From: Desmodesmus armatus
Lineage: Eukaryota > Chlorophyta > Chlorophyceae > Sphaeropleales > Scenedesmaceae
Direction: 5' to 3'
DNA length: 64,000 bases
Assembly (NCBI GenBank): GCA_007449985.2
Contig: VIIQ02000077.1
Span: forward strand, 186,001 to 250,000
Part shown: piece after piece, positions 29,201 to 63,828 of the stretch
Layout: the number at the start of each line of letters is the position of its first letter
Numbering within the stretch: position 1 is the first letter of the stretch
Position numbers and translations under genes: made by a program
Notes under the pieces: generated by a model
Told to the model about the DNA's origin: nothing
Database searches by the model: none
What the model saw: only the letters and a program-made list of their open reading frames with translations

Positions 29201-30590
29201 TGGACGTGACGGACCTGGTGCTGGAGCACGAGGGCGGCTCAGTAGAAGACCTGGCATGCATGGTGAGCTGCATGACAGGTGCCTGGTGTGAATGTGTGTG
29301 AGCAGGGAAAAGGCATGTGGGCAGCAGCAGCGGTGTCCTGCTGGGACATTCAAACCGTGTGTTTTGGAGGAACAGCCTGGCTTCGTGGGTGGATGGGTCA
29401 GGGGTGTGCAGACTGGTTGTTGCAGCCAGCGTGTGTGTGGACGTGACTGACCTGGTGCGCATGTCAGTAAAGCAAGTGTGCAGAGGTACAAGGCGCCGCA
29501 GGCTGCAGGTGCGGATGTGACTGACAGCATGATCGAAGTTTCTTCCAGCTGAAACCCTTGACACTTTGCATTGTTATGTCCTGCAGGTGCGTGAGGTGCG
29601 TGGGCGGCTGTTGAGCTACTGGCGCCGCCAGGTGTTGGTGGAGGCTGCCGCCGAGGCCTTCCCGCCCAGTAGCTCAGCCAGAGGGCCACCACACATCAGG
29701 GCGACACTGGACAACCAGGTGAGGGGGGGGGGTGTTGTCGGTGTGTCCAGCAGCGGGAGTGCATATACTCGTGCATGCTCACTAGGAACCGTCCTACAGG
29801 GATGATCAAAATTGTGGCGACCATTGGGTGCGTGTGTGAGGTTGGGGTTGCGTTTTTTGGGGGGGGGGGGGGGAGAGGGTATCTGGTGTGGCGTCCGTCA
29901 GGTGGGTGGGTGTTGGGGTGGCGGGGGTGGGCTACGGGGGCCCACAAAAACAAAATGTTGCGATGTGCATGCTGCATGGGAATGAGAAGTTGAGGTTTTA
30001 CTGCAGCTGTTTCTTCTTGGCTGGAGCGTTACGTTTGCAAAGTGCTGCTATGCCGCATTTCTGTTAATCAAAAATCTGCATGCACCTGCTGTCTGGGTGC
30101 TGTTGCAGGCGGAGGTCGAGGTGTTGGTGCAGCTATCCTATCAACCATGGCATGTTGGCTTGTAGTGCATGGTGCCAACATGCCATATCCTCATGCACAC
30201 CTGCATGTATGACTGCTGTTTGGGTGCTGTTGCAGGCGGAGGTCGAGGTGTTGGTGCAGCTATCCTATCAACCATGGCATGTTGGCTTGTAGTGCATGGT
30301 GCCAACATGCCATATCCTCATGCACACCTGCATGTATGACTGCTGTTTGGGTGCTGTTGCAGGCGGAGGTTGAGGTGTTGGTGCCGCTGTCGTGGCCGTC
30401 AGACCCCACAGACAGCCTGCAGGTTGTGGAGCTGAGTGCACCAGAGCTGAGCTCAGAGGCAGCAGAGCAGCTGGTGGCGCGAGTGAACGGCGATGCACAG
30501 CTGCTGGGCCACTGCGATGTGCTGGGGCTGCTGCAGCACGTGTCTGCGGCTGTCGAGGCTGCCCTAGTGGATGCTGCAGCGAGCAGCTGA
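26270..30590 (+). CDS. Coiled-coil protein with RWD-like C-terminus, possibly KNL1/Spc105-type
   Basis: Ten exons: 26270-26388, 26489-26664, 26826-26941, 27128-27301, 27497-27570, 27845-27993, 28557-28681, 29081-29262, 29587-29718, 30363-30590, giving about 490 residues. It starts MDVAKRLEFDPTDTLTLGLQ. Residues about 30-260 are predicted coiled coil (heptad-like Leu/Ala with Gln/Glu/Lys). The C-terminal part reads WCEQLLELMSHVGGLSV, HVLTLWFKGE, LYMVKFKLTPSCVDVTDL, EVEVLVPLSWPSD. A coiled coil followed by two alpha/beta modules resembles the tandem RWD end of kinetochore KNL1/Spc105, but no MELT repeats are present, so this is a guess; CENP-O/P-type RWD proteins are alternatives. The exon 5 to 6 junction is one base short of phase. 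The ATG is only 210 bp after the previous stop. Confidence 0.6.
28061..28121 (+). repeat. Copy of the 3' edge of exon 6 (coiled-coil gene)
   Basis: ccgacagggccaaggcag, cgctgacaa, acatcaaggac and g(c/t)atggtgag-like sequence at 27,938-27,998 is repeated here with its donor GGTGAG. About 60 bp of exon plus splice site lies in the following intron. Confidence 0.85.
29420..29465 (+). repeat. Partial copy of exon 8 segment (coiled-coil gene)
   Basis: gtgtgtggacgtgactgacctggtg repeats the exon 8 sequence at 29,195-29,222 (the CVDVTDLV codons), now inside the intron between exons 8 and 9. Confidence 0.7.
30084..30400 (+). repeat. Triplicated 5' edge of the last exon (coiled-coil gene)
   Basis: A unit of about 127 bp holding the polypyrimidine/acceptor gtgctgttgcag and the exon start gcggaggt(c/t)gaggtgttgg occurs at about 30,110, 30,237 and 30,363. 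Only the last copy continues into the full exon; the first two run into a stop (TAG) after about 18 codons. All three acceptors look usable. A small inverted repeat (atggcatgttgg / ccaacatgccat) lies within each unit. Confidence 0.9.
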
Positions 30591-31504
30591 GGGGGTTAGT
30601 TGATTGATTCGACATGTGATGCGGCTTGCCTTCGTCATCATGCTTGAGACAGGCCACCATGCCACAAGGCCCATGTGATGTGCTGTTCTTGCTGGCTAGT
30701 GCTGGGGAAGAAGTGTCAGGTTGTCACTCCCATGAATATCACTGCTTGAGAGTCAGGGCACATGCGACAGTGTGGAAGCCCGCTCTGTTGGATGCTGCAG
30801 CCAGTTCTGATGTAGGGTGTCACATGGACATGGATTCATAAGTCCTCACATTGTGACCCTTGCAGGAAAAAACACTGGCTGCAGAAGAAACCTCATACAA
30901 AGAATGGGGTAGTGCAGTAAGAAGACTCCCGCAAACACTCACGAGTGCTTTCAGCTGAAAGCGCAAGCATGCAACACAGAGCACAGCCACACAGCTGCAC
31001 ATGGCCAGCTGCCAAGCAGGTTCCAGTCAAAGTGGATGATGGGACACCATCTAGAAAACGACAACCTGCACATGCAGCTACAACAAGCCCCCCCCCCCTT
31101 TACACGCATAGCGCGAAGCTGCTGTGCTGCGGAGTGCTCAACTTGAAAGATGATTGAGAACATGAGCATGCAGCAGCAGGCACAAGCTCCCCATGCTGAT
31201 CCAATGCAGCAGCCGTGCCCACAAGTGTGACCGCACACAGACAGATGACAACCCTCACATGTGTGCCTGAACAGTAACCGGGCAGCTGCAAACTGCAACT
31301 GTCCCTGCACACCGCAATGTGCTGCAGCTATATGGCAGTCCCCTGCTAAAGCAAAGTGACCGTCTGCTGCCACCAGTCTGATACTGCGGCCACAGCTGGG
31401 CAGCCAATACGGCCAATTGCTGGCACAGCCAACTGCTGCTACAAGCCAGCAATCACACCACTGCCGCTCTGGCACATGCTGCCGTAGTCGAGGGCCCAAT
31501 CAGC
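30591..31504. other. Convergent intergenic region
   Basis: About 900 bp between the ends of the rightward coiled-coil gene and the leftward F-box gene 2. It contains a C-tract near 31,090 and several short ORFs without convincing codon use. Nothing else is seen. Confidence 0.4.
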
Positions 31505-33387
31505 TCAGCCAGCTGCTGTACTGGGTTGTGCATGGTCTGTGGCCTGGCGGGCAGCTTCAGCGCTGCAAAAATTCAGCAGCTGTTGCCACACGTCAGGGGC
31601 ATAGCTGTCCTGCAGCATAGGCAGCACCAAGCAGGCAAAGGTGTCACCACAGAGAAAGAAGACTAGCCGCTTCGGGTGGCCAGGCAGGAGCCAGTGTCAC
31701 ACAGTGCCAGCTTATCACGGACCACCAAACACCCATGCTGCTGGTGGAACAATGGCTGGCTTGCGAGGCGATCTTGCTCGCCCTCATACCTGACCCGAAA
31801 GATTGGGCACTATGGCACCCTCACAAGCCCTTGGCTCGCTTGGCTAGTGCAGAGGTTGGAACTTTGTCCCCAGTATCTGTACAGTACTGTGCTGTACTGC
31901 TGCTTGCTTACCTGTGGGGTGGACAGCTCCAATTGGACGTCGTCATCGCCAGCAAATGGAGCCCCATAATTGTCCATGTCGTCACTCTCGACTGCGTCAG
32001 CCTTGAGGTCAAACACAAACCGAGTCAAGGCTGTGAGGCGTGTCAGTGGCAGCAGAGAAGCCACGTCAGGCTCACAACCACCGTCCTTAAAATAAACAGC
32101 CTCTAGCACGAGATCCTCCAGCTGTGTGACAGCTGCTAGGCCCTTCACATAAGCCCCAAGGCTGCTAGGGCACCCCGTGACCAGTTCACACTGCACATGC
32201 AAGTGTGTCAACGCTGTCAGCTTGTGCATTTCAAGCAGACCCCGCCCAACCCCTACAAAGAGGCTTCCGACAGCTCTCAAACTAGGGCAGCAGCTGACAA
32301 GGCTGGCTAGGTCTGCTGCATCCCAAAACGAGCGTGTGCAGAAACGGTTGTCTGACTCATCTTCTTGATCCCGCACCATGAAAGACGTCAGGTGCGGCAG
32401 CTTGTGCGTGGCAGGAAAAACATGCGGCCAGATTCCATCGTCTGGACACGCAGGGTCTAGCATCTCTAGGCGCACCAAGTTACTGCTGGCTGTGAGCGCT
32501 GCGTATGCAGGGCCAGCACGAGGCCACTCCCGGCTGTCCTGCAGGATCAGCACAGTCAAGCAGGTCAACCGAGCCACGCAGGACAAAAAGGAGCCCGGCC
32601 CCTCAGCGGGACCCGCTACATCATACAACAGCTCCAAGTGCTGCAGCCCTGTTGGCGCCAAAGACAAGACCCCTGCCTCCGCTGATGACAGCAGCACCAG
32701 TTTTGTCAAGGAGGCAGGGAACGCCAAACCAGGGACATAGGTCGGGCCGACCCTGGTGCAGCCACCATAATGCAGATGCAGCTCCCGAAGGCTGGTGAGT
32801 GAAGGCAGCTGCATGAGGTTCTCAGCACTCAAGCCCTGGACGTGGAGGTGTGTAAGGTGCTGCAAGCGCGGCAGGGTGGCTTCAGGCAAGCCGGCAACCT
32901 TGACCGGCCAACGACCATCTCCCGATGTGGTCACCAGCTCCAGGTGCTGCAGGTGCACCATGCTTGATAGGCCGCTGTAGACTGAACAACACCCAGAAAT
33001 GTCTATGATGTTGCAGCGGAGCTGCAGGCGAGTCAGCGCGTTGCAACTCTGGAGCACACCTGGGAAGCCATCTGCTGATGCTGCAAGCTGCACCCTGCAA
33101 TGGCTGATGTCCAGCTCTAGTAGGTCCTTGCAGGGGAGCTCTCGCAGCGGCTGTGGAAACATGAGCAGCTGCAGCCGTGTCATGTGCTGGCCATATCGGG
33201 GCAGCCACTTCAGAGCAGACTCTGCGTGCTGAAGAGGCATCTCCGGCAAGGACAGGCTTTGTGTTGCTGCTATTGCTGCAGCATGCATCCTCGTGCTGAC
33301 CAGGCAGCAGTTGCGAAGCCGGTCTTTTACAGGGACAAGCTGCATAACGAGCTTGAGGCCATCATCTGGCAGAGCTGTGAGAGACAT
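31505..33387 (-). CDS. F-box leucine-rich-repeat protein 2
   Basis: Exon 1 (31,912-33,387) codes 492 residues starting MSLTALPDDGLKLVMQLVPV. The first 45 residues fit an F-box (LPDDGLKLVMQL...LRNCCLVSTRMHAAA), the SKP1-binding module of SCF ubiquitin ligases. Leucine-rich repeats follow (LLELDISHCRVQL, LTRLQLRCN, LQHLELV, LQHLTHLHVQGL, LTHLHVQCELVTG). Exon 1 ends at a strong donor (CAG|GTAAGC). A second exon at about 31,505-31,669 would add RLVFFLCGDTFACLVLPMLQ and further residues to a TGA; its acceptor (GAAG) is weak, but the phase fits. Without it, the frame reads on to a stop at 31,810. The substrate is unknown. Confidence 0.75.
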
Positions 33388-34386
33388 GACGTTGATATGA
33401 GATCACTGATCAGCAGGCCTGCTTGAGTATGCGTACGACTTGAGTTCTCATATTGATCTCTGCTTTGATTTTGAGGGGAGTTCTACCGTTCGCATCCAGG
33501 GCTTTGAGCTCTACAAAACCGCTGGTTCGACCAGCTGCAGGGGTCTGACCCAGTGACACTGGACCCAGCCTGTTCATAGCTCACTTGGGCATTCAGACGC
33601 CCCCACCCTGATAGGTCCTGCAGCAAGCCGCTGATGTCATTGCAAGGAGTTTGAGAAACCCAGACAGCTGCAGCTGTGCTTGTTTCAACCTTTGGCGCGG
33701 GGCCAAGTGTGGAGCCTGCAGCTGCTGCAGCCTGTGACGCCAAAGCAAGGAGCCACAGAAGGAAGCTGACCACCACACACCAAGCTGCACAATACAAGGC
33801 TGCAGCCAGAAAAGCAGACACATTGGAGAAGGCAATGCCACATTTGATGCTGTTATATAACAGCTCACGCTATGCAGTTAGCCCAGACACTGCGCTGCCA
33901 AGTAAGCACACCTGCACACGGGCAGCCACAGCACAGTACGTCACGATTTGAAAACCTGTACACTCCACTGACGGGCGGAAGTCTAGGGAGTATGCAGTCA
34001 ACTAAGCACCATGGGGGAAGCAACTTGGCTCTGCCACAGGCCGCACATGCATGCTCAGTGGGCCTGCACCCAAGAGTGCAGGTCTTCAAGCCGGAGCGCC
34101 ATCAACACTTGCATGCCTTACCCCGTCTTTGACATTCCTTGCAGCAGCTGTGCTGTGCTGATGCTGCTGGGAAGCATGTCTGCGAAGAAACCACAAGTAC
34201 TGCCACTGTTCACAACTGCTTTGCTCTGCTCACTACTGCTACTGTTACTACTGGATGACTCGGTGCCTGCTGCCAACACCCACCTTGCATAGTATGCAAC
34301 ACACGCGCTGAAGCCCGCTCGCACATACTGATGCTGCTGCTGCTGCTGTTGCCTCAACAGCAGCACAGCCAGTAGTGCTGCAGGCC
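33388..34386. other. Intergenic region between F-box gene 2 and the phosphatase gene
   Basis: About 1 kb. It contains a 112-codon leftward frame (33,483-33,821) with a hydrophobic start (CVVVSFLLWLLALA) but only a GTG at its beginning and no recognisable family. I see no supported gene here. Confidence 0.4.
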
Positions 34387-35141
34387 TCACCCCGCCCTGC
34401 TGCTGCCCCCAAAGGCCTTATCCGATTGGAGGTGCGCCGCCTGCAGCGCATAGCTGTCGTTCCACGACAATAGCGCCAACCGACCGCCCTTCACGCTCCC
34501 ACCACCACACTGCTTCATGCCGCTGCCTTTACTCCCTGACCTGCTACCCCTCCCTGCTGCTGCTGCTGCATGTGAAGACACGGCCTCCTTGGAATGATCG
34601 AGTGAAGGGTTTCTACTAAGGCTGCCAACACCAGCACCACCACCAGCAGCAGCAGCATCTGCAGGACTGCCGTCTGCATGGCTGTTAGTGTGACCGTGCT
34701 GCTGAGAGTGATGTGAGTGAGAGGAGTCCTCACTGCTGCTGCAGTGGTCACACATCTCTGTTGGGTCACACCACACAACCGCCAGGCTGTCTGCGTCACA
34801 TTCGAAAGCCTTGAGACCCAGAGACGACGGGTGAGCACGATCCAAGTGCGGCTGCTCCTGCTGCTGCTGGTACTGCTGCTGGGTGCTGCTGCTAGTGCTG
34901 GTGCTGGAGGAGGGTTCTGCTTCTGCCTCTGCCAGTAGTATGCTGATGCTGCAGTTGAAGACTTTGCCCTTGGCTTGGTAGCCGCGTGCTGCTCTGTGCA
35001 GGGAGTGCAGGGCACCTCCATGGCTTAAGACCACCACACGCTGGCCTGCAGCAGCACAGAACACATGGATGTCAGCCAGCACACAGGCAATGCAGTCAGT
35101 GTTGAATCATCAGTGTAGGTGTGGACCCCAATCAGTCAGCA

Positions 35142-35175
<34 letters not shown>

Positions 35176-36975
35176 GCAGCAAACCTGCATCCCGCCATGC
35201 TGCACTGGTCTGAAGCGTCCTTGCATGTGGTCGCTAGCAACAGATACACGTCATGACGACCAGGGGTTGTGTACATGACACGTCCAGGACAGCTGTCCTG
35301 CGCTGCACTGTGTCCTGCACCTTCACCCGCTGCACCTGCGTGTGTGCGTGCCCCATCTGATACTGCTGTCCTGCACTGCCCTGCACCGCGCTGCATCATG
35401 ACACCCCCCCCCCCCCAACCCACAGTGCTATTCCAACCCCATGCCCACCTGCGTGTGTGCGTGCCACGTCCATCACTGCTGCTGTGAGTCTCTCCCTGAG
35501 TTCGTCGAGGCTCTCACCACCTGGCAGCTTGGTGGCGGTGCTGTCAGACTGCATGGCGGCCCACGCCTCAGGCTGGGCATGGGGGGCATCCGTATAGGTC
35601 AGGCCCTGCATGTTGGGGGTAGGGGGTGGGGCAGGCTCGTGCCCAATGTGCATGATGCCATTATCTGAAATGGCAGCAGGTAGTGGTGGAGGTAAATGGA
35701 GGGAAGTGCTGCGTGGCAGCCCTGTGCATTAAGGTGGACTGCATGCAGATGGTGCTGCGTTACATGTCAGTATGCGGGATGCATGTAGCTGTGTGGTACC
35801 ATCAACAGCAACTGACAGCAATCGGCCCTCACTCCACTGCTCGTGACTTTGCTGGTGTCAGCCTGACAGACGTGCAAGCATGCACACCAAACAGTGCATG
35901 AGACTGCCATGGGTGAGACCATCTGAGTCCCCTGGATAACAATACTTGCGCAGCACCCTCCATCTGTACGTGTGGCCAGCCAATCTGCGTCTGCCCTCCC
36001 CCTGTTACCCCCCCCCCCCCAAAGAAAAACTGCCATGAGAGAGGTCTCACCTGCAGCACACCCATGTTGCGCTCACGCAGCCCCTTGTGCTGCTGAACCT
36101 GAACAGCAGTACCAGCAATATGAGCAGCGGCAGCAGCAGCAGCAGGCGCAGAGTTGAAGTGCAGCTGCCACACACCTGGTGCAGCTACCCCCCGCGCTTA
36201 TGATAAACGTCCCTGTTTATCATACGTATATGACTGTCAATGAGTGTGACAAACAAATCTAGTTGCTCTGGCATGCCGGCGCTGCTTCACCCAAAGGATG
36301 CATTGGGCAAGTGGCAGCTGCTGTAGCGGGGCAGACAGCCAGAAAACCGTGATCTGAGGGCTCTTCGTGCAGCTGGGTTGGCTGCACCCCATGTGTCGCC
36401 GTACCTGCAGCTGGTAGCCTGCTGCCACCACCTCTGCTGTCTGCACGGCCCTCAGCAGGTCTGAGCTGATCACTGCATCAACAACGGGGAAGCGCTCCAT
36501 CAACACCTGCGCGGCCTGCAAACAGGAAACACGACAGCAGTGATGAGGTGCTGGGAGGCAAGCCTGATGGATGGCAGCAAAAGTGCAGAGTTGGATAGAA
36601 ATTTAAGATACATGAGTGGCCCCAGCATAGCATCTGTCTTTGATGGAAGAGAAGACTGCCAAGTACATGGATTGGTTTTGCAACACATCACAACCCTGCA
36701 GCAAATCTACCAATCCAGGCTGGATTCTCCAGCGGGACCCTGCTGTACTGCTTGGACTGCTGGTGATGACGCATGCAAGCACATATTCATTATATGCCAT
36801 GCAATAATGCTGCCATGAAATCGGCACAAGAGCCACACCCTACCACTGCTGCTTGTTGATGGCCAAGGTCGTCCAGGGGAGGTCCCGGCTCCTCCTGACC
36901 CTGCAGGCGGCCCTCCTTGTTCCATGCTGTCTCGCCATGCCGCACCAGAATGATCTCGCAGGGCTTCTGCATCAT
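34387..36975 (-). CDS. Histidine phosphatase superfamily protein (phosphoglycerate-mutase-like)
   Basis: Five exons, all in phase: 36844-36975, 36405-36515, 36051-36098, 35449-35605, 34387-35045; 368 residues. The phosphorylated histidine lies in IILVRHGETAWN. Other family signatures are ISSDLLRAVQTAEVV, GLRERNMGVLQ joined to GLTYTDAP, GGESLDELRERL, and the second catalytic histidine in VVVLSHGGALHSL. The catalytic core is complete in about 215 residues; the C-terminal 150 residues are Ser/Gln/His-rich and look like a disordered extension. Substrate cannot be told from sequence: relatives include cofactor-dependent phosphoglycerate mutases and broad-specificity phosphatases. The ATG of MMQKPCEI was chosen because it starts just before the domain. 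No transit peptide is evident. Confidence 0.88.
35325..35360 (-). repeat. Short copy of the exon 4 donor edge (phosphatase gene)
   Basis: cacctgcgtgtgtgcgtgcc occurs at the real donor edge of exon 4 (about 35,446) and again at about 35,334 in the following intron, with flanking partial similarity (ctgctgt, tccatc/ccatct). Confidence 0.5.
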
Positions 36976-38236
36976 GGAAGCAGCCTTGCGGGCTCTCTGC
37001 ACAAGCAGCAGAATCAGATGCAATCATGCTGACTGTGTGCACAGTAACCCCCAGCAGAACAACAGCAGTTCAGGCAGATAGGCCCGTATGCAGGAGGTAC
37101 ACACGGCCAGGCAATTCCCACCTGTTCATCTTGAAGACATCGACGGGCTGAGTGTGACATACTGTGTGCTGGAACGCCGTGGCCAGAGCTGGGAGCATGA
37201 TTAGGGAAGTAGACATGCGCCATGGTTTGCTGTTAGGTGCAGAAGGCCGTATGATCGTGCAGCATACTACTGAATTGAGACACTCTGCACTGCAGTGCAG
37301 GCGTGATCGTTGCTATCGGTCTGGTCTCGTAAACCCGCAGGCTGATCACCGGGATACGCTGTCCTTCAAAGGCGCCATCCCGCCATAAGGTTTCATGAAA
37401 GGTTGTATGATGCTTTGTAGTGGCACACAACGCAAGCTGTCAGTGCGCCAGTGCAGCCTGCAAGCAGCTTTTGTCGTGTCTGGATCTGTCCAACTGGATA
37501 CAGTGGGGGCTGGTGAGACAGTGCCCGGAACCGGGGAGGTAGCAAGATTTCCTGTGGAGACACTGGGAACACACAAAGATGGGAACACAGAACACACAAT
37601 GTAACTAGCACTGGGGGCTGGTGACACTGGTCTGGTGCTACGTGCAAGTTGCATGCAGGGCTCTGCCATACTTTTTACATCCAGTTGCAGATGCAAGGGA
37701 TTCCACTGACCTTACTGACTGCTTAGTCAAGATACGGACCACCACCGTCCAAAGAGAGTGGAGAAAGTGTGTGCTTTGTAAGACAGTGCCCGGAACCGGG
37801 GAGGTAGCGTGATTTCCTGGTGTGTGCTTTGTGTGTAACGTCGCCCAGCAGTGTAACCCCTGGCACAGCTGTGTTTCTTTGCTAGCATGCATTGTAGAAT
37901 CGCTGACTTGGGCAAAGCCTTTGCCTAAATCACACCCAAATCGCCCTTGAAGGGCCTGCCCTTTACGGCACAAGACTGTAGGAGTTCACACAGCTGTGGG
38001 CCCGCACTATTCAACCAATATGCCAGACATGTCTTGCAGGTGTTACTTGAACTGCTTCAACTCCGGGTGCAAAAAAGCCCTGAGTCAACTGAAAAACCTC
38101 GTCACATATGCAGAACACCACTGCACACAACAGCAGTCACTGGGTGCTGCAAAACCACACAACATGCCCTGACACCACTCCAGCCCAATCAGCCCAATTC
38201 AATCTGCCACATACAGCAGCCGCTGAGCGCAGCAGC
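36976..38236. other. Intergenic region upstream of the phosphatase and downstream of UTP20
   Basis: About 1.26 kb. It includes the phosphatase promoter and the UTP20 3' end. A 25-bp direct repeat (cagtgcccggaaccgggg followed by aggtagc) lies at about 37,518 and 37,783. A TGTAA on the minus strand near 37,671 could end UTP20 transcripts. No gene is seen. Confidence 0.4.
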
Positions 38237-61788
<23,552 letters not shown>

Positions 61789-62318
61789 GACTGCGGGTCC
61801 TGTCCAAACCTGCTGCAGCACTGAACTTGCTGTTACTGCTCACTTGGCAGCTGTTATAGCTGATTTGAACCGTTTAAATGAGCCTTGCAGGCGCCATGCT
61901 TGTTCAAAAAGACGGTTGACTGCTAGTGCTGCTGCTGGGCCTCTCTGGCAGCAGCCCAGTAACTCCTGTTGCCATGCAGCATCAACGCCGACTGCCATGC
62001 GGCGTGTATGATTTGAAATCAAACTAAACAGCGTTCAGATGAGAGTAGGGACTCGGTTGGGGCCCAGAATCAAAGTTGTCACAAACAGATGACTGACGTT
62101 AAGGCACGCTGAACTCCGCCGCAAGCACCACGCAAAAGCCCGAAGCAGATGCTGATTGTCTCAACGTTTTAAGCAGTCTGTGAGTTTTCATACATCTGCT
62201 GTCTGGGCTGCTCCCTCTGCACAGTTTCTGTTCCGAGAGCTGTGCTTCCCAAAGTGTGCTTCTATCACGTTTCTCAGCAGCGTTGATCAAAACATCAACA
62301 ATCCTACGTTTGACCAAG
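61789..62318. promoter_or_regulatory. Bidirectional promoter region UTP20 / STR8-like
   Basis: About 530 bp between the ATGs of two divergent genes. No TATA box or repeated element was recognised. The UTP20 ATG was taken at MPSSESEGEGE (61,788); the frame is open upstream but without another ATG nearby. Confidence 0.45.
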
Positions 62319-62723
62319 ATGTTTCTGCAGGCACGAGGCCTAGCACAGGCCCGTGCCTCGACAGCAGCAGCATCACATTCCCCATCTGTGGTCCCCATCC
62401 CCTGCCAATCACTCCATCGAGCACACTCGGCAGCTGCCGTTTGCAGCATCGCACGTCAATATGACTGCAGCAGCAGTAGTTTGCACGCTACCTGGGGCAG
62501 CAGCAGTAGCTGGCAATCCTCATGCTGCAGCAGCAGCAGGCAGCATCAGTCTTGGCGCTGCTGCAGCAGCGTTACCCCAAACCCTGCTGCCGAAAGCCAA
62601 GCAGCAGCAGCAGCAGCAGCAGTATCACAGCAGGACAGTGATCATCAGGATGCAGCAGCAGCAGCACAGCAGTGGACTGTGCTGAACTTTTACCATTTGG
62701 TGGACATTGCAGATCCAGATGAG
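62319..62723 (+). CDS. Rhodanese-like protein, UPF0176/STR8 type (first exon only)
   Basis: Exon 1 codes 135 residues from MFLQARGLAQARAST to the donor GAG|GTGAGC at 62,723. The first 100 residues are rich in Ala, Ser, Arg and Gln with few acidic residues, as in an organelle transit peptide. The end, QWTVLNFYHLVDIADPDE, matches the start of the UPF0176 family (plant STR8, bacterial TrhO tRNA uridine hydroxylase), where 'V.NFY.FV.I.DPE' precedes the rhodanese domain. The catalytic rhodanese cysteine is expected beyond the window. No second exon was found before 64,000, so the first intron is at least 1.28 kb. The family call rests on about 18 residues. Confidence 0.55.
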
Positions 62724-63003
62724 GTGAGCAGCAGGTGGCACTGCCTTGTGCCCCATTACTCCCACCACCCCTCCCCCACTCCCCCCCCCCCTTCTCTCCC
62801 CTCTCCCCCCTGGTTCTCTCTCCCTCCCTCCCCCCCCCCCCCTTCTCTCCCCTCTCCCGCCCACCCCCACACCTCGGGTCTCTTTGTCTCTCTTCCTCTC
62901 CCCCCCCCCCCCCCCCCGCTTTTATCTACCTCGCTGGCACTAGTTCGACCTAGTCTGATGGAGGTGTCTTGTGGTGGTTGGTTGATAGCCAAAAGCGTGG
63001 TGT

Positions 63004-63117
63004 GTACAGTTGCACAGCAGGCTGTACCGCCGCTACAGCCGTACCATATGATGTTGGCCAGCCAGCCAATATCACCTGGTACCGCCGCAGCAGCGGTACA
63101 GCCTGCATGTACAGCTG
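63004..63117. repeat. Palindromic element, copy 1
   Basis: Left arm about 63,006-63,046 (gcacagcaggctgtaccgcc) and right arm 63,078-63,116 (cggtacagcctgcatgtaca) are reverse complements around a loop holding gatgttggccagccagcc. Confidence 0.85.
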
Positions 63118-63275
63118 TATGCAGTACGCTTGCCAACACTTCAGCACTACGCTGACTTGTCGCACAGCATTCGTCGCACAATGTGAGCCATTGTGAACTG
63201 GGTACGAATGAACGCGGCAAACCTATCCATGCCGCATGCATCGCATAGCGTGAAGGGTGTGTCGGTAACAACTGT

Positions 63276-63365
63276 CATTGCGTTGATTGTGAGCCCTGCT
63301 TGTCTTGCCGCGCACGTCGCAAGGCATGCGTAGCAAAACAAGCAGGGCTTACAGTCAACGCAATG
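63276..63365. repeat. Inverted repeat with 28-bp arms
   Basis: Arms 63,276-63,303 and 63,338-63,365 match at 26 of 28 positions (cattgcgttga / tcaacgcaatg; agccctgcttgt / acaagcagggct). Weaker pairing continues outward. The loop is about 34 bp. Confidence 0.88.
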
Positions 63366-63410
63366 CCATGTGTTGCCAACTGTATGCAGTTGTGTCATAT
63401 CTCTACTGGC

Positions 63411-63522
63411 GTACAGCTGAACACCAGGCTGTACTGCTGCTGCAGCCGTACCAGATGATGTTGGCCAGCCAGCCAATGCCATTTGGTACTGCTTGGCAGT
63501 GGTACAGCCTGCTCGTACAGCT
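63411..63522. repeat. Palindromic element, copy 2
   Basis: Same design as the element at 63,004: arms with ggctgtactgctgc and gtggtacagcctgc, and the same loop gatgttggccagccagcc. Confidence 0.85.
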
Positions 63523-63713
63523 TGGGCGGTACGCTTGACGGCACGCTCGTACAGCTTGACGGCACCTGAACAGGCAGCCTTTGTAACAGCACTCAGTTTG
63601 GTTGATTGTACAGCCCCTTTGCTTGCTACTGCACGCCATTATAACTGGGCCGCAATGCCCGACATATTGCAATGAAAATGTGAGTGCATGCAGTAGTGCC
63701 ATACATGCACTGG

Positions 63714-63828
63714 TGTACAGCTGCACAGCAGGCTGTACTGCTGCCGCAGCAGTCCCAGTATATGTTGTTGTGACGGCCAGCATCAACTGGGACGGCTGTG
63801 GCAGCAGTACAGCCTGCATGTACAGCTT
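63714..63828. repeat. Palindromic element, copy 3
   Basis: Arms with ggctgtactgctgccgcagc and ggcagcagtacagcctgc pair over about 45 bp; the loop is diverged (atgttgttgtgacggccagc). Confidence 0.87.

Noticed and set aside
33483..33868. Small leftward ORFs with a hydrophobic start
   Set aside because: No ATG in a sensible position for the longer frame, competing frames of similar length, no family resemblance.
36051..36175. Longer version of phosphatase exon 3 starting at VWQLHFNSAP
   Set aside because: That acceptor is out of phase with exon 2; the acceptor at 36,098 is in phase and gives the family-like VQQHKGLRERNMGVLQ.
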